A stretch of DNA of 64,000 nucleotides from Anthopleura xanthogrammica (lineage: Eukaryota > Cnidaria > Anthozoa > Actiniaria > Actiniidae), in NCBI GenBank assembly GCA_964019055.1, contig OZ025210.1, positions 11,871,158 through 11,935,157 of the forward strand, read 5' to 3'. A model generated the notes under the pieces. The model saw only the letters and a program-made list of their open reading frames with translations. It was not told the origin of the DNA and searched no databases. Shown here one piece after another: positions 1 through 11,068 of the stretch. The position numbers and the translations under genes are program-made. Position 1 is the first letter of the stretch. Every line of letters starts with the position of its first letter.

Positions 1-2199
1 TTCTCTTCATGTCACCAAGGGCACTAGCAGCAGCAAGAAGAGCAATCACACCCGAAGCATCATTCTCGGCACCATGAACCATGTCATGGAAGAATGAGCT
101 GGAGTCAAGCTATAAAACAATCAAACAGGACAAACATTGAGACTAGAGGGATCAGGGGCGTAGCGAGGACCTAGGTTCTGGGGGGGCACCTCTGCCAAAA
201 ATCGCTGAAGCAAAATAAAAAATTTAAAAAAACGCAATATTTATGACAAAATAGGAAATAAATTTTTCTCTACAAAAAGTGGGGGGGGGGGGGGGGGCAT
301 CAAGTACAAAAAAAAAGAGGCCAAAATAATAAAAAAGGGAAAAAAACAATTACCTGTTTACCAAAAATTTGGGGGGCACATGCCCCCCATTCCCCCCCCC
401 CCCCCCCAACTCTAGAGCAGTATCTACATGTAATGGCCAATGGCTAACAAAACTCAGGGTCCCCTGTACTTTTTATGTGACAGCTGTGAAGCATCAAGGC
501 ATGTTTTTTTAGGGCAGTACCTAATGGCCAATGGGTGACAAAACTCAGGGTCCCCTATACTTTCTATATGACAGCTGTGAAGCATGAATGGCTGAAAGAC
601 CAAATATTTTTCTGTTATTTCATTTTGGATTGGTTAAGAAACATTCTTGAAATATTTCTAGGTGCCCACGGTTTTTCGATTTGCACTGTAACTAGTATAA
701 TATACTCTGTAAATCTGCTGTTGAGTTTCACCTTTGCTGCTGCTACTACAATATCACCCTTCTCTGGTTTCTCTATCATTGGGTAGAGAGTACCCCAAAC
801 ATTGTAGTCACCAAGAGGATCGCAGAATTGGTCTAAAAACAAGAAAATAACAATGGGCAAATATGATTATGAATTATTTAAAATATTAAGTCAAGCAATC
901 AATCATTGGTTGATTCACTAGCCTAGCTACTGATTGATGATGGATGGTTGAATGGATGGATGGATGGATGGATTTGGGTGGATGGATGGATATGGATGGA
1001 TGGACAGACGGACGGATGGATGGATGGATGGTCAGGAGGGAATGATGAATGGATGGATGGATGGATGGATGGATGGTTGGATGGATGGATGGATGGATGG
1101 ATGGATGGATGGATGGATGGATGGATGGATGGATGGATGGATTTGGGTGGTAATGGATGGATGGGAGGGAGGGAATGATGGATGGATGGATCTCTGGAAT
1201 AGGTACAAAGATGTGATAACCAATAATGGCTGATGTCTTACTTTGTGTAGGGCTTGGCATCTGAGACTTCCTCATACATGTTGGAGTGTCTTTTGCAGCA
1301 AACATGAAATCCTTGAGTTCTACTCCACACAGGGGGAAGTCTGGCTTACTACCATTGACTGGATTATTATTATCATTAAAGCACTGCAAAACAAATAACA
1401 AAATGAAAGATTATGTTAAGCCAAGATACAGTGGAACCTCGCTCTATGGCCACCTGGTTATTACTGACAGTTTTGTAGGTCCCAACGAAACACATTTTCT
1501 ATTAAATTTACCCGGTTAATACCGACACCTGGCCAATATGGCCACTTTGGCCTGTCCCTTGGTGGCCGTATTAACTGGGTTCCACTGTACTGTAGTCTGA
1601 TTAATTATATATAGAGCGAGTGTAACATACAGATATACACAGGCTAAGAGGACACAAGATGGAATAAATATTGGACAGACAAACAGTATGTCTGACAAAC
1701 AAAGAAATGGACAAAGTCAGTCAGATTTTCTGACAGTTTTAATGCTTAGAGTGAAATAAAGACAAAGATCCAGACAGACAAACCTTTATTAGACCATTGA
1801 CTTCATCTTCATCATACAAAGCAAAGATTGGTATACCATAAGAAATGAATGACATGCCGTTTCCCTGTGAGAAAAAATATTATATAGTATTTAATATATA
1901 GTGCCCTACAAACTTAATGGTACAGTCAACTCTCTTGTAGGCAACAACCATGGGATGAGAATGAGAAAGAAGTGGTCGCTTACAGGAGATGGTTGCTTAC
2001 GAGAGCCTCAAATTTGTGTAGAATATTCATGTGTTCCAGTGAAGGTCCGTGGAATTTCAAAGTGTTTGTATTGTTGAAGTTGTGCATTCTTTACTTTACT
2101 GTTGGTATTGGTGAATACCGGTGTTCTGGTGCTCAAATGAGGCTAACCCTCATTTGTTTTATGAATTTAAAAAAGGGCAATCACCATACATAGATAATA

Positions 2200-2252
<53 letters not shown>

Positions 2253-5200
2253 TAATAAGCATCACCTTTTTGTTCCACTTGACTTTTTTACAAGAGCTGT
2301 AACTAGAATCATCTGAATACATGCCTACAAATGAAAAATATAATATTTCATATGAAATAAAAATCAAGTATATTATAATTAAGAAAATAATAATAATAAA
2401 AATATATTTATTATTAGTAATAAAGTAAGGTTACAGTCAAACTAAGAAAACCGTGAACACCTAAAATATGTCTGGAATGTTTATGTGTTTGATTGATCAC
2501 AGCGCGGTCACGCAAAGTATTTTCCCGTTTAAAAGTTTCAAACTTCATATTTTAGTTTTATTCTTGTGAAATTAGAAGTTTCTATTCGAGACAGACGGAT
2601 ACACGAGAGAAGGATTCAATGCAATCGTTTTTCATGGTGGTGGGAAATATCTTTTTTACACACAACGGCCTAAATAAACATTCCAGACATATTTTAGGTG
2701 TTCACAGTTTTCTTAGTTTGACTGTAAGATAGCAGAAAAACCACTAGGTACTTCTCATACTTCTTCAGAGCATGCATGTGTAGTGCAGGAGATGAATGGC
2801 ATCATACGGTTGGACATCATACTGTACATACATGTATCATTGTTTCGCAAAATACTCACCATATCTATCATTAGGACAATCAACATCTGGAGAAAAACCT
2901 AGAAAAAAAGAAAAAAAACCCAATAGGTTATTGATCAAATTGTCAATCTCTAGCGTCCAAGGCCATACAGTGTATATGTTTCCTCTGAAAACTTGCAAGC
3001 CCATTTCTGAGAGCATTTGTAGCAACCCAATAGCAACCCAATAATTTACAACAATCTAGACGTGATCTTCTCATTCTACAGTACATCATGATGATTGTAT
3101 GCACACTTACGCTGTATCTGATGATCACAGACTTATTTAATACAGGTTTAGTCTTGTTTATACTAGGTACCGAACCATGATTTTGACAGACAAATTCGTA
3201 TGGCGACTACGCCCACAAACATCTATGAATACGCTAACAAACATGACCATTTTAGTCTGCATTTCTTTCTCCACAGGCCGGCATCCTTTTCATGAGTTGT
3301 AAAGAAGAAAATTATCAATTAAAAGGATACCAACCCATGAAGAAAGGAATGCAGACAAAACGCTGATGTTTGTTGGAGTATTTCTAGACGTTTGTGGGCG
3401 TAGTCTTCATACGAATTTGTCTGTCAAAATCATGGTTCAGCGGATTCGGTAGTAAGTTAGCTACAGTATTCATTAATGCATTACAGTGCAAGACAAATGG
3501 TATGACTACATTAATTTTGTATTTGCACACTTCCATGCACTATCTTTTCAATGCAAAGTTGGCTGATTTTACCAAATCTTGAGGGTGAGTAAAAGCTTGT
3601 TTTTGACTGCAAAAAGCCTGTGCAGAGAAGTATGCAATGAAATGTGGTCATACCTTTATTCATTGCACTGTAAAAATCTGTGGGATTTCAAACAATTAGT
3701 ATTTTTCAAATTGCACATTCTTTACAGTACAGTAAGGGTTGTCTTTTGTGAATGATTTGCTCTTGAACATTAAAAAGCTAATTAAACTAATAGGCAATGT
3801 GCATCAAAGCTCACAAAGTACTCTGGGAAAGTGAACTTCTTTAAAAATGCAACAGGCAAATCAAATGAACTATCAGAAAAAAATTACTCTGTTATTTTTG
3901 TCTGCTGAAATCCTTTTATTTCCATAGAAAATGTCAGAGGAAAAATTGTCAGATGAATTTTTAGAGGAGCTGAAAAAGCGTAAGAACTCACTTTCCCATC
4001 ATGCTTGGTGCTATAATTTCGAGCTCATGCACATTGGCTATTGTACAATTACTAGAGTAAAGGATTGTAGTGGCATTTTCCAAGTAGAAAAGGGCTATTT
4101 GCCCTTTCAAGTATTTTAGTTCAGCTAAGAGCTGCCTTCTTCAAGATCTAATATTAATGTAATATTATATATAATAGATGTAATTATATTACAAAGTTAT
4201 ACAGTAGTTCTTACCATCTGTGGGTGCATGCCCATGCTCACCAGCAAAGATTACCATAGCACCATTGATTAACTCTTTGTCTACTAGAACCTTGAGGTTT
4301 TTACTGTGCAAAATTGAAAGAAAATGTGATAACTATATTCATTATTTCTTTTATAAATAAATAAAACAAACTGACTGACTGACTGACTGACTGACTGACT
4401 GACTGACTGACTGACTGACTGACTGACTGACTGACTGACTGACTGACTGACTGACTGACTGACTGACTGACTGACTGACTGACTGACTGACTGACTGACT
4501 GACTGACTGACTGACTGACTGACTGACTGACTGACTGACTGACTGACTGACTGACTGACTGACTGACTGACTGACTGACTGACTGACTGACTGACTGACT
4601 GACTGACTGACTGACTGACTGACTGACTGACTGACTGACTGACTGACTGACTGACTGACTGACTGACTGACTGACTGACTGACTGACTGACTGACTGACT
4701 GACTGACTGACTGACTGACTGACTGACTGACTGACTGACTGACTGACTGACTGACTGACTGACTGACTGACTGACTGACTGACTGACTGACTGACTGACT
4801 GACTGACTGACTGACTGACTGACTGACTGACTGACTGACTGACTGACTGACTGACTGACTGACCAACAAACCGTCTGATTCACTAACTGGATTACCAGTA
4901 AAATAGTAATAAATTAAAGTATTCAGCAGACTTACTCATTAAACATTGTAGATGTAAATAAAGGTATATACGGTGAATGGTCACCATTTGCTACCAGCCA
5001 GTCAATGTCGTCTTTTGACTGAATCAAATGTACTACACCAACATGACCTCCCATAGATGCTGAAAACAGACAAACACACAAGATCATTAAATCAATTCCT
5101 CAAGAAGTTGGGACAGTGTTGGTGTGTTGAAGACAACTGTCAATGAATTGTTGGTTTCTATAGCTACCATGTTGGATGAATTTAACAAAAGATTTGCCAT

Positions 5201-7337
5201 ACTGTAGTCTCTTTTGTAATAATTATCATCCAACATGGAGGCTATGTCTTTTGTTATATCATCCAACATGGTGGCCATGTCTCTTGTTATATCATCCAAC
5301 ATGGTGGCCATGTCTTTTGTTATATCATCTAACATGGTGGCCATGTCTCTTGTTATATCATCCAACATGGTGACCATGTCTTTTGTTATATCATCTAACA
5401 TGGTGGCCATGTTTCTTGTTATATCATCCAACATGGTGACCATGTCTTTTGTTATATCATCTAACATGGTGGCCATGTCTCTTGTTATATCATCCAACAT
5501 GGTGGCCATGTCTTTTGTTATATCATCTAACATGGTGACCATGTCTTTTGTTATATCATCTAACATGGAGGCCATGTCTCTTGTTATATCATCCAACATG
5601 GTGGCCATGTCTTTTGTTATATCATCCAACATGGTGGCCATGTCTTTTGTTATATCATCTAACATGGTGGCCATGTCTCTTGTTATATCATCTAACATGG
5701 AGGCCATGTCTTTTGTTATATCATCTAACATGGAGGCCATGTCTCTTGTTATATCATCCAACATGGAGGCCATGTCTCTTGTTATATCATCTAACATGGA
5801 GGCCATGTCTCTTGTTATATCATCTAACATGGAGGCTATGTCTTTAGTTATTTCATTCTCTTGGGAATGATTGCAAACAAGCAATAAGAACAAAACTTCA
5901 ATGTTAAATTCCTTCAGAAATGTTTGCAACTATACTGTTGTGTCATATGTACTTCGGCAGTGTGGACCAGCCTTTAATGACCACAAGGTCAAAGAAATAC
6001 TATTCTGTACTTTCACTTTTGGAAGGATTTTTGAAAGCTATACTCACAGGTACATCCTATTTCATGAGTTGCATTTGTCAGTCTGACACAAGGAGCAATT
6101 CGAGTTAATTCGGAGTATATTTTACCAGCAACCTTGTCACTATAACCTGAAAGATACAAACAATGATTGACTCTTAAAGTGCATATAACCCTTATCCAGT
6201 GCTTTCAGTAATGATTCTACAGTACATGAAGTGAATTTAAAAGTTGAAGGGTAAAATATTTCATGATTTGAGTGTCGCATCTTTTAGTTCTAAAGGTTAA
6301 TTTATACTGGTGTGGCTTAATTCATCATGCCCAGTCCCTTGCAGCACGTCAAAATGCAGCTCAATTTCAAGAAAACAATAGGTTCTAATTCTTAGGAGAA
6401 TGAAATTCTTGTGTTTTTTCCTCCAAATTAAGCTGCTTTGATGTCACACGAAAGGGGTCTGAATTAACACAAGGTATAATATCTAATTGTTTCTCCTATC
6501 CTTTAAGCACTCCACTGCTACAGCTTCTAGAGTGTTCATACACTGACAGAGACACATGCCAACATTTCATATTGCATTCATAAAACATTTTTGACCATTT
6601 TGTGTTAAACATGTCTCTGGACTCTTACATTGAGTAGCCAATTAGCACAAGCCACGTAATCAAAATGTTTCATAACATTTTTTCAAGTTCCAGAAATGTA
6701 ACAAAACCGAAACAGCTTTCATTTAGCACCACTAAATATTGTATGTTGTTCATTTGCAACATCATTTCATCTTAAAATTACCAAACTCCATCACGTAGGC
6801 TGTACTAAAAACAGTTGCTAGCTATTATTTTATGGACTTTTGACAAACTAAAACTTATAGGTATTCATAGGTATTGGATTTCACTAAACAAATTATATAT
6901 CTTCGAAATTTAGTTTCCGGTCGTGTTAAAACCACCATCTTATCAGCAAACCAAATAAGCTTACAGAAGAAGAAGAAAAAGTCAAATATCAAGCTTAATC
7001 TTTGGGATATGAAAATATAAGCTAACTTGAACTCTTTTCAACCAGTTTTAATCGTTCAAGACGATTAATGTCAAAAGATCTTGATGTCAACAGTAAAAAT
7101 AATTTTAAGTACGACTAGAATCGATCAAAGAATAGTAAAAAAATATACGATCACAAGCTCAAACTTTGACGAACTATACAAACATTTTTAGCCCATTTTT
7201 CATCTTAAAGAAGGTAAAGTAGAGTAAAATAATAATATTTGTACGCTATACGACTGATAAGAGATAGTTTTACCTTTCTTATGAAGTAAAAATAACAGTA
7301 GAAAGACGAAGACAAAATTTTCAGTGACAGTCGCCAT
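1..7337 (-). CDS. NCSTN: Nicastrin, 5' ten exons (gene continues past left edge)
   Basis: Nicastrin is the large glycoprotein subunit of gamma-secretase, with its ectodomain in the ER/Golgi lumen or outside the cell. It helps admit substrate to presenilin. Ten coding exons are seen with GT-AG borders: 7274-7337, 6048-6146, 4936-5059, 4215-4303, 2860-2898, 2266-2324, 1784-1864, 1242-1383, 732-832 and 1-109 (cut by the window edge). Exon 1 encodes a signal peptide ([21 protein letters not shown]). Motifs typical of nicastrin follow in order: [15 protein letters not shown], then SS..GHVGVVH, CPNDRYG, GNGMSF with a ..FA.. strand, FPLC followed by [14 protein letters not shown], and LDSSSFF with [16 protein letters not shown]. 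Reading frame is kept at all nine junctions. The peptidase-like DYIGS region would lie beyond the edge. Identification rests on recalled family features and is very secure. The next gene starts about 1.7 kb upstream on the other strand. Confidence 0.95.
150..420. repeat. AT/G-run interspersed repeat in nicastrin intron
   Basis: Begins with a GGGGCGTAGC motif and holds G runs at about 283-297 and a C run at 393-407, with A-rich stretches between. The inverted pairing of G and C runs suggests a foldback mobile element. Family not identified. Confidence 0.5.
421..590. repeat. Tandem duplication of ~70-95 bp
   Basis: Two copies (about 430-496 and 524-590) share GGCCAATGG, AAACTCAGGGTCCCCT and GACAGCTGTGAAGCAT. 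The second copy runs up to the intron side of nicastrin exon 9. No function seen. Confidence 0.7.
944..1192. repeat. (ATGG)n microsatellite with variants
   Basis: About 250 bp of GGAT repeats with several interruptions (TTTGGGT, CAGACGGAC, GGGAGGGA) inside a nicastrin intron. The long frames through it are a by-product of the repeat. Confidence 0.95.
1428..1600. mobile_element. MITE, mariner-like, 'CAGTGGAACC' type
   Basis: Inverted ends TACAGTGGAACC and GGGTTCCACTGTA bound about 170 bp, with internal inverted copies of the CCGGTTAATACCG / CGTATTAACTGG type. The flanking TA fits a Tc1/mariner target site. Non-coding, in a nicastrin intron. Confidence 0.75.
2190..2253. repeat. (AAT)n microsatellite
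   Basis: A run of AAT units just downstream of the splice donor of nicastrin exon 6. Confidence 0.95.
2431..2728. mobile_element. MITE family A, TA-flanked, ~54-bp TIRs
   Basis: The left arm starts CAGTCAAACTAAGAAAAC and the right arm is its inverse, ending GTTTGACTG. The arms reach inward to GGAATGTTTAT. TA flanks both ends, as for mariner-like elements. A second copy lies at about 55573-55861. Confidence 0.85.
3168..3441. mobile_element. Foldback MITE in nicastrin intron
   Basis: The left arm (GAACCATGATTTTGACAGAC, then ACGCCCACAAAC) is repeated inverted at the right end (GTTTGTGGGCGTAGTC, then CTGTCAAAATCATGGTTC). The centre also pairs (CATCCTTTTCATGAGTTG against ACCCATGAAG). Non-coding. 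Confidence 0.8.
4370..4863. repeat. Perfect (ACTG)n microsatellite, ~123 units
   Basis: About 494 bp of uninterrupted 4-bp repeat in the intron between nicastrin exons 3 and 4, only ~70 bp from the exon 3 donor. The frames of SQSVSQSV... type are artefacts. The absence of interruptions points to recent expansion. Confidence 0.98.
5228..5852. repeat. 33-bp minisatellite, ~19 units, in nicastrin intron 2
   Basis: The unit contains ACATGGTGGCCATGT, an interrupted palindrome, followed by CTTTTGTTATATCATC. Alternation of CTTTTG and CTCTTG versions gives a partial 66-bp higher-order pattern. The unit is 11 codons long, so both strands stay open; I take these frames as by-products because the block lies between well-defined exons. 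Confidence 0.93.
6330..6470. mobile_element. Short foldback MITE, family B
   Basis: Inverted ends around CCCTTGCAGCACGTCA and TGATGTCACACGAAAGGGG, with internal AGCTCAATTT / AAATTAAGCTG pairing. A better preserved relative lies at 9750-9887. Intron 1 of nicastrin. Confidence 0.65.
6471..7273. other. Remaining intron 1 of nicastrin, no feature
   Basis: AT-rich intron sequence up to the exon 1 donor at 7273. I see no coding segment, RNA gene or clear repeat in it. Confidence 0.6.
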
Positions 7338-7540
7338 TTTGTTTTTCCTTCCCTTACCCAGAAGACCTTGTGCGTCATTTCTAAATTTACATAGTTGGAC
7401 TTCCGGTAATGTAGGTCACTTCCGGTACGCGTACCACAGGGTGACCAAATATCTTTCACTTTTCGTGATCAGCCAATAAGATCGGAAAATCGGAATTTAT
7501 GCTTTTACTGCAGTAATAGAGACTTAGATACAAAATAATG

Positions 7541-7681
7541 AATATGCTGGCTCACAGATCCAGTATGGGATCGAGATGGATGCTCCTTGTAATGGGCTCC
7601 TGATCTGGGAATATGCTGGCTCACAGACCCAGTTTGGGAGATGGATGCTCCTAGTAACGGGCTTCTGATCCTGATTCAAAT
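7541..7681. repeat. Two tandem copies of a ~70-bp unit
   Basis: Both copies contain AATATGCTGGCTCACAGA, then GATGGATGCTCCT and GGGCT.CTGATC. They lie ~200 bp upstream of the nicastrin start codon, so could fall in its promoter. No known motif recognised. Confidence 0.75.
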
Positions 7682-7866
7682 CGGGAAAGTTTGAAGTGGT
7701 TTTGATAAATAGTGCCGAAGTTACAGGCGATTAAATTCGGCTTTTTCTAACAACTGAGAAAATTAATGTTGGAGGGCAACCCATTGTCGCTGAATTACAA
7801 TGCCGCTGACCAGTCTGAAGTAAGTACGGTTGTTTACGTTCTGCAAACAAGAGCGGTATACTTCCG

Positions 7867-8131
7867 TGTTTAGCTCTTCTACTACCCTTATCGCTTGAGT
7901 AAGAAACGAGTAAGTTTAGAGATATTAGTTTTGCCGTCAAAAGTATAATGTTGTTAGGGGCAACGGCTTAAGGTTATTACGTCGATATCAGTTTCTTTGC
8001 TTGACTTGTCTAGTTGACGTAATAACCTTATGCCGTTGTCCCTAGCAACATTGTACTTTTGACAGCAAAAGTTGTCTCTAAACTCTTCGTCAGTTCTAAC
8101 TCAAGTGATATTATAAGGGTAGTAAATTCCA
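7867..8131. mobile_element. Foldback MITE with ~110-bp arms
   Basis: The left arm, from CTACTACCCTTAT through GAGTAAG and GCCGTCAAAAGTA to GGTTATTACGTC, is repeated inverted to the right and ends AAGGGTAGTA. The loop is only ~30 bp. No coding potential. Confidence 0.85.
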
Positions 8132-8948
8132 AACCGCTGCCTTTATCGTGCAACTGAGGTAAGAATGAAACGTTGTAGTAGACTAGTAAGTCACTCTATC
8201 CTTCATAGAAAGTGTATTGCTTCTTGTTTAGCTATTAGTTTACGGTATTCTTGCAGACAATAGATCGAGGTTTTGCACCATCACGTAACGTTGGCCACAG
8301 ATCGAATTCCTTTACTCTCCGGAATAGAATTCTTTCTCGTGTAAGACTCTTGTATCGCTGCTGCCGACTCATAAAATGGCTCGGCCATCACGTGATGGTA
8401 CAGAACCACTATTCCATCAGTATCTATATCAGTATGAGGTCTTTTTTTTTGAGTGAGAGTTGGTCAAGACATGAACGACTATTTGCATGAAGTACTCATG
8501 TAAAACTGGTCCAATCATAATCAGTACGCGCAAAACACAAACTAAATTCTTCTTTTGCAACTTTTGATTTTTGACTTAGCTTTGGCTTTAATCATATTAC
8601 TATCCCTTGAAATATTAGTGACTTTCGCATTTGTCATTTTCGTTTGATCGACTTTCGCTTTAGTGGCTTTAGTTCTTGTTGACTTTAGGCTGGCCTTACA
8701 CAGTTTAGCCGGCGTTTAAATATTTGACCACTACATACCTTCTCTTCTGTTTACACGGAACTTGAAGCAAATCTGTACGGCTAGGTGTTTAAATTTTTGT
8801 CCGGATAGCACAGTTCCAGTTCTGGAACGCGTAAACGTACAACGGTTAAAAAATCGTTCGCTATACCGGCGTGTAAGGCCTGGGCACCTTAGATCTCTTT
8901 TGCTTTAAATATCGACCGTCATCAGGCCATGCACTAATCAAATTTGTC
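8132..8948. other. Intergenic stretch, no gene seen
   Basis: No convincing frame or RNA gene. It contains short lines rich in GACTTT.GCTTT and leads into the promoter of the gene at 9045. Confidence 0.5.
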
Positions 8949-8950
8949 GA

Positions 8951-8958
8951 CTATAAAA
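8951..8958 (+). promoter_or_regulatory. TATA-box-like element
   Basis: TATAAAAA lies 87 bp upstream of the 9045 start codon, a fitting distance for a short 5' leader without an intron. Confidence 0.5.
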
Positions 8959-9044
8959 ACGACCTGGAATTTTCGTGCTTCAGTTGACCGTTTTCGCGTC
9001 ACTTTCCTATCTAGATACAAGAGAAACTGCTGGCTTGAACTAAC

Positions 9045-9659
9045 ATGTCAGCTGAGGAAATTAGGATTGGCCAAGTTGAGAGTACACGTTTACTAGTGAA
9101 AGAAACTGGTGTAACAGTAACAGTTAGAGATGAGGTCCATGCAAAAACAAACCATTACATCAAGCAGAGTCGCCCGTACTTCCCAAACACAAAGTTGCCC
9201 ACCTACATCCACTGTCCTTATTTCTTACGAATTGCTTGTTTCCTATTTTTCGTAAGTTTGTTCGGATATTTGGGTGCTACTGGTTCTTCTTCAAAGGAGG
9301 TCCCTGTGGGCTTCTCAATTGCTTGTTTATCTTTTTTCCTAATTTACTGTCAGCACGAATGGGTGAATCAAAAGTCTCTTCCAGTTGTTCAAAAACAGCC
9401 TGTCTTTGACGACCAGTCAACTGGTAACTCGTTCTATGAACTAACTGTTACAGAACTCAAGGGTATGGCTCTCGAAAATTATCGAGCTGGTATTGCCTTC
9501 GTCAAGATGACTCATGGAAAGATCAAGTTCCAGGCCTTCAACAAGACCGCGGTTGAAAAAATGTCAAGCGCTAAATGTTATTCAAGGCTGATGCTGGTTC
9601 TCTTCTTCTTGACATCTATTTACAATCTGTATTCCGTGGTGGTGGCTTATTCGAAGTGA
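9045..9659 (+). CDS. Unrecognised 204-residue multi-pass membrane protein, single exon
   Basis: I do not recognise the family. The ATG at 9045 opens a 204-codon frame without introns. Residues 1-55 are hydrophilic. Hydrophobic segments lie at about 58-80 (FLRIACFLFFVSLFGYLG), 88-107 (FSIACLSFFLIYCQ) and 178-202 (LMLVLFFLTSIYNLYSVVV), giving probably three membrane spans with a polar loop of about 70 residues between the last two. That loop has an E-x-x-V-T-E-L-K segment and Lys-rich stretches. A TATA-like box lies 87 bp upstream. The lack of introns next to an intron-rich gene could mean a retrogene, but I see no poly(A) tract. A decayed relative at 58243-58680 shows the sequence has been copied within the region. 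A palindromic repeat begins at the stop codon. Function unknown. Confidence 0.75.
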   Translation: MSAEEIRIGQVESTRLLVKETGVTVTVRDEVHAKTNHYIKQSRPYFPNTKLPTYIHCPYFLRIACFLFFVSLFGYLGATGSSSKEVPVGFSIACLSFFLIYCQHEWVNQKSLPVVQKQPVFDDQSTGNSFYELTVTELKGMALENYRAGIAFVKMTHGKIKFQAFNKTAVEKMSSAKCYSRLMLVLFFLTSIYNLYSVVVAYSK

Positions 9660-9736
9660 GATAAATACCGAGAATGGAGGCAATAAGCCATTTATACAGT
9701 TTATAGGCTTGTTGCCGATATTCGAGGTATTTATCT
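9658..9736. repeat. Hairpin starting at the stop codon
   Basis: GAGATAAATACC, then AATAAGCC, pairs with GGCTTGTTGCC and GGTATTTATCT. It overlaps the TGA of the preceding gene and would form a stem in its 3' UTR. It may be a small foldback element. Confidence 0.6.
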
Positions 9737-9749
9737 TTCTTATTGTATA

Positions 9750-9887
9750 GACCCCTTGCAGCACGTCGGAATGAAGCTCAATTTGGAGGGCAAAACAGAA
9801 GGATCCAATTCGATCCAGGAGATTAATTCTTTTGTTTTGTCCTCCAAATTGAGCTCCTCTGACGTCACGTGCAAGGTGGTTTATACT
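9750..9887. mobile_element. Foldback MITE, family B
   Basis: CCCCTTGCAGCACGTCGGA with AGCTCAATTTGGAGG pairs with CCTCCAAATTGAGCT and CTGACGTCACGTGCAAGG. Related to the copy at 6330-6470. Confidence 0.75.
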
Positions 9888-9924
9888 GACCTAATGAGGT
9901 TTTCACAACACGGAAAATCTCAAA

Positions 9925-10210
9925 AGAGAATAGTTTGATAATGTTGTCGACACTATAGAGAAAGATGTTTCCGCATGCGTGCCTTTCACGCTTGTACGAG
10001 AAAAGAGGGCGGTCTTTAAAGATGTTAGAAGTGTTAGTGTCAGACTCAAGTAAAGAAAAGTTACGGTTGACAATAGGCTTAATAGAGTTATTGATAGGAT
10101 GATAAGTAAGTGTGAAGGGAGTGCGACTATTCGAAGCACGAGTGTTAGGAGTGAGTGCAGTGTTACGATCAATATTAGAGACTTTACGAAGAGCTTGATC
10201 GATTACATGA
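9925..10210 (-). mobile_element. Penelope-like element fragment (region before the endonuclease)
   Basis: Read on the minus strand, an open stretch encodes RTPFTLTYHP, then PIVNRNFSLLES and IFKDRPLFSYKR. This pattern is usual between the reverse transcriptase and GIY-YIG endonuclease domains of Penelope-like elements. It ends abruptly where an oppositely oriented 3' end begins at ~10211. Confidence 0.75.
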
Positions 10211-10393
10211 GCAGGATAGTTTCAACTTACCTAATCACCTAATTACCTAAATTACCTAATCTATCTTCATCATATATACACTACCTTCCAATCTTATTCT
10301 CTCTTTTACTCCGACGAAGGACTAGCGTCCGAAACGTCAGTAAGTGATCTCTCTTATTTTTTACGGTGTAAAATTTAACTTTTTATCCATACT
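10211..10393 (+). mobile_element. Penelope-like 3' terminal fragment
   Basis: About 180 bp matching the terminal sequence of the elements at 17700-17840 and, inverted, 11069-11215. It shares TATATACACTACCTTCC, CTCTCTTTTACTCCGACGA and TACGGTGTAAAATTTAAC. It contains a hammerhead-like core. Confidence 0.85.
10311..10340 (+). ncRNA. Hammerhead-ribozyme-like motif, core altered
   Basis: CCGACGA, a GGAC/GTCC stem with TAGC loop, then GAAAC and GTC. It follows the hammerhead order CUGANGA-stem-GAAA but has C where the core needs U, so cleavage is doubtful. Hammerhead motifs are known in Penelope-like elements. Confidence 0.5.
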
Positions 10394-10573
10394 ATATAAT
10401 TTTTTTATTTAAACTTTGTCAAAAGTTTCTTTTTTATATACTCCTTCACAAATTTGGAAGGAGGACGTGGAGTCCCGTGCAAAATTTGAGGGTTTTGCCG
10501 TGTTAAAGTTCAAAACGTGTATGGTGTGTGAGTTAAAGGGCCAGATTGTCTTTATCTGTTTAATAACCTTAAT

Positions 10574-11000
10574 AACCAGGTGATCTGAGGAAAAGCGATT
10601 AGCCAATCAGATTGCGAATCGTGATATCCGAAAAAGAATCAATCCCATGCGTCTTTTCGAGCTCAATCATGGATAAACAGAGGGAAATCAAAACAAAACC
10701 AATCAGCATACAAGTACAATAATGCTAGGAAAAGTGTCATTTAGCCGATTATTTAAGGCTAAAAATGTTTCTACTTCAAAGAATATGTTGTCTAGATGAG
10801 ACTAAGAATATATTTTCATTGGTTAAATAAATATTCATGGTTTTTTATTAAAGAATTACCGTTGAAACGATCTCGAAGAAGCTGCCGAAAAGCTTTCTCG
10901 ATTCTTTGGCAGGATTTAACTAAAATTTCCACACCTTAAGCTGCTCTTTTGTCCTTGGCAATCTCCAGGATGCTTTGAACCTTAAGAAAATCCATTTATC
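10574..11000. mobile_element. Non-coding repeat, family C, right end missing
   Basis: Shares long similarity with 25098-25673: ACCAGGTGATCTGAGGA, GAAAAAGAATCAATCC, CGATCTCGAAGAAGCTGCC and CAATCTCCAGGATGCTT. Here the right terminal repeat is absent. Confidence 0.8.
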
Positions 11001-11068
11001 TGTTATTTATAGTGAGATGATAACTAGCGGTAAGCTAGTGTGGGCTGCGTCGGTGTTTCTAATGAAAC

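Noticed and set aside
4284..4883. Long minus-strand frames of SQSV repeats
   Set aside because: They are translations of a pure 4-bp microsatellite inside a nicastrin intron.
5087..5929. 280-codon minus and 211-codon plus frames of 11-residue repeats
   Set aside because: Both strands are open only because the 33-bp unit is a multiple of three; the block lies between two clear nicastrin exons.
7205..7459. 84-codon minus frame at the nicastrin start
   Set aside because: Overlaps exon 1 in another frame; the ATG at 7335-7337 with a signal peptide and donor is the better model.
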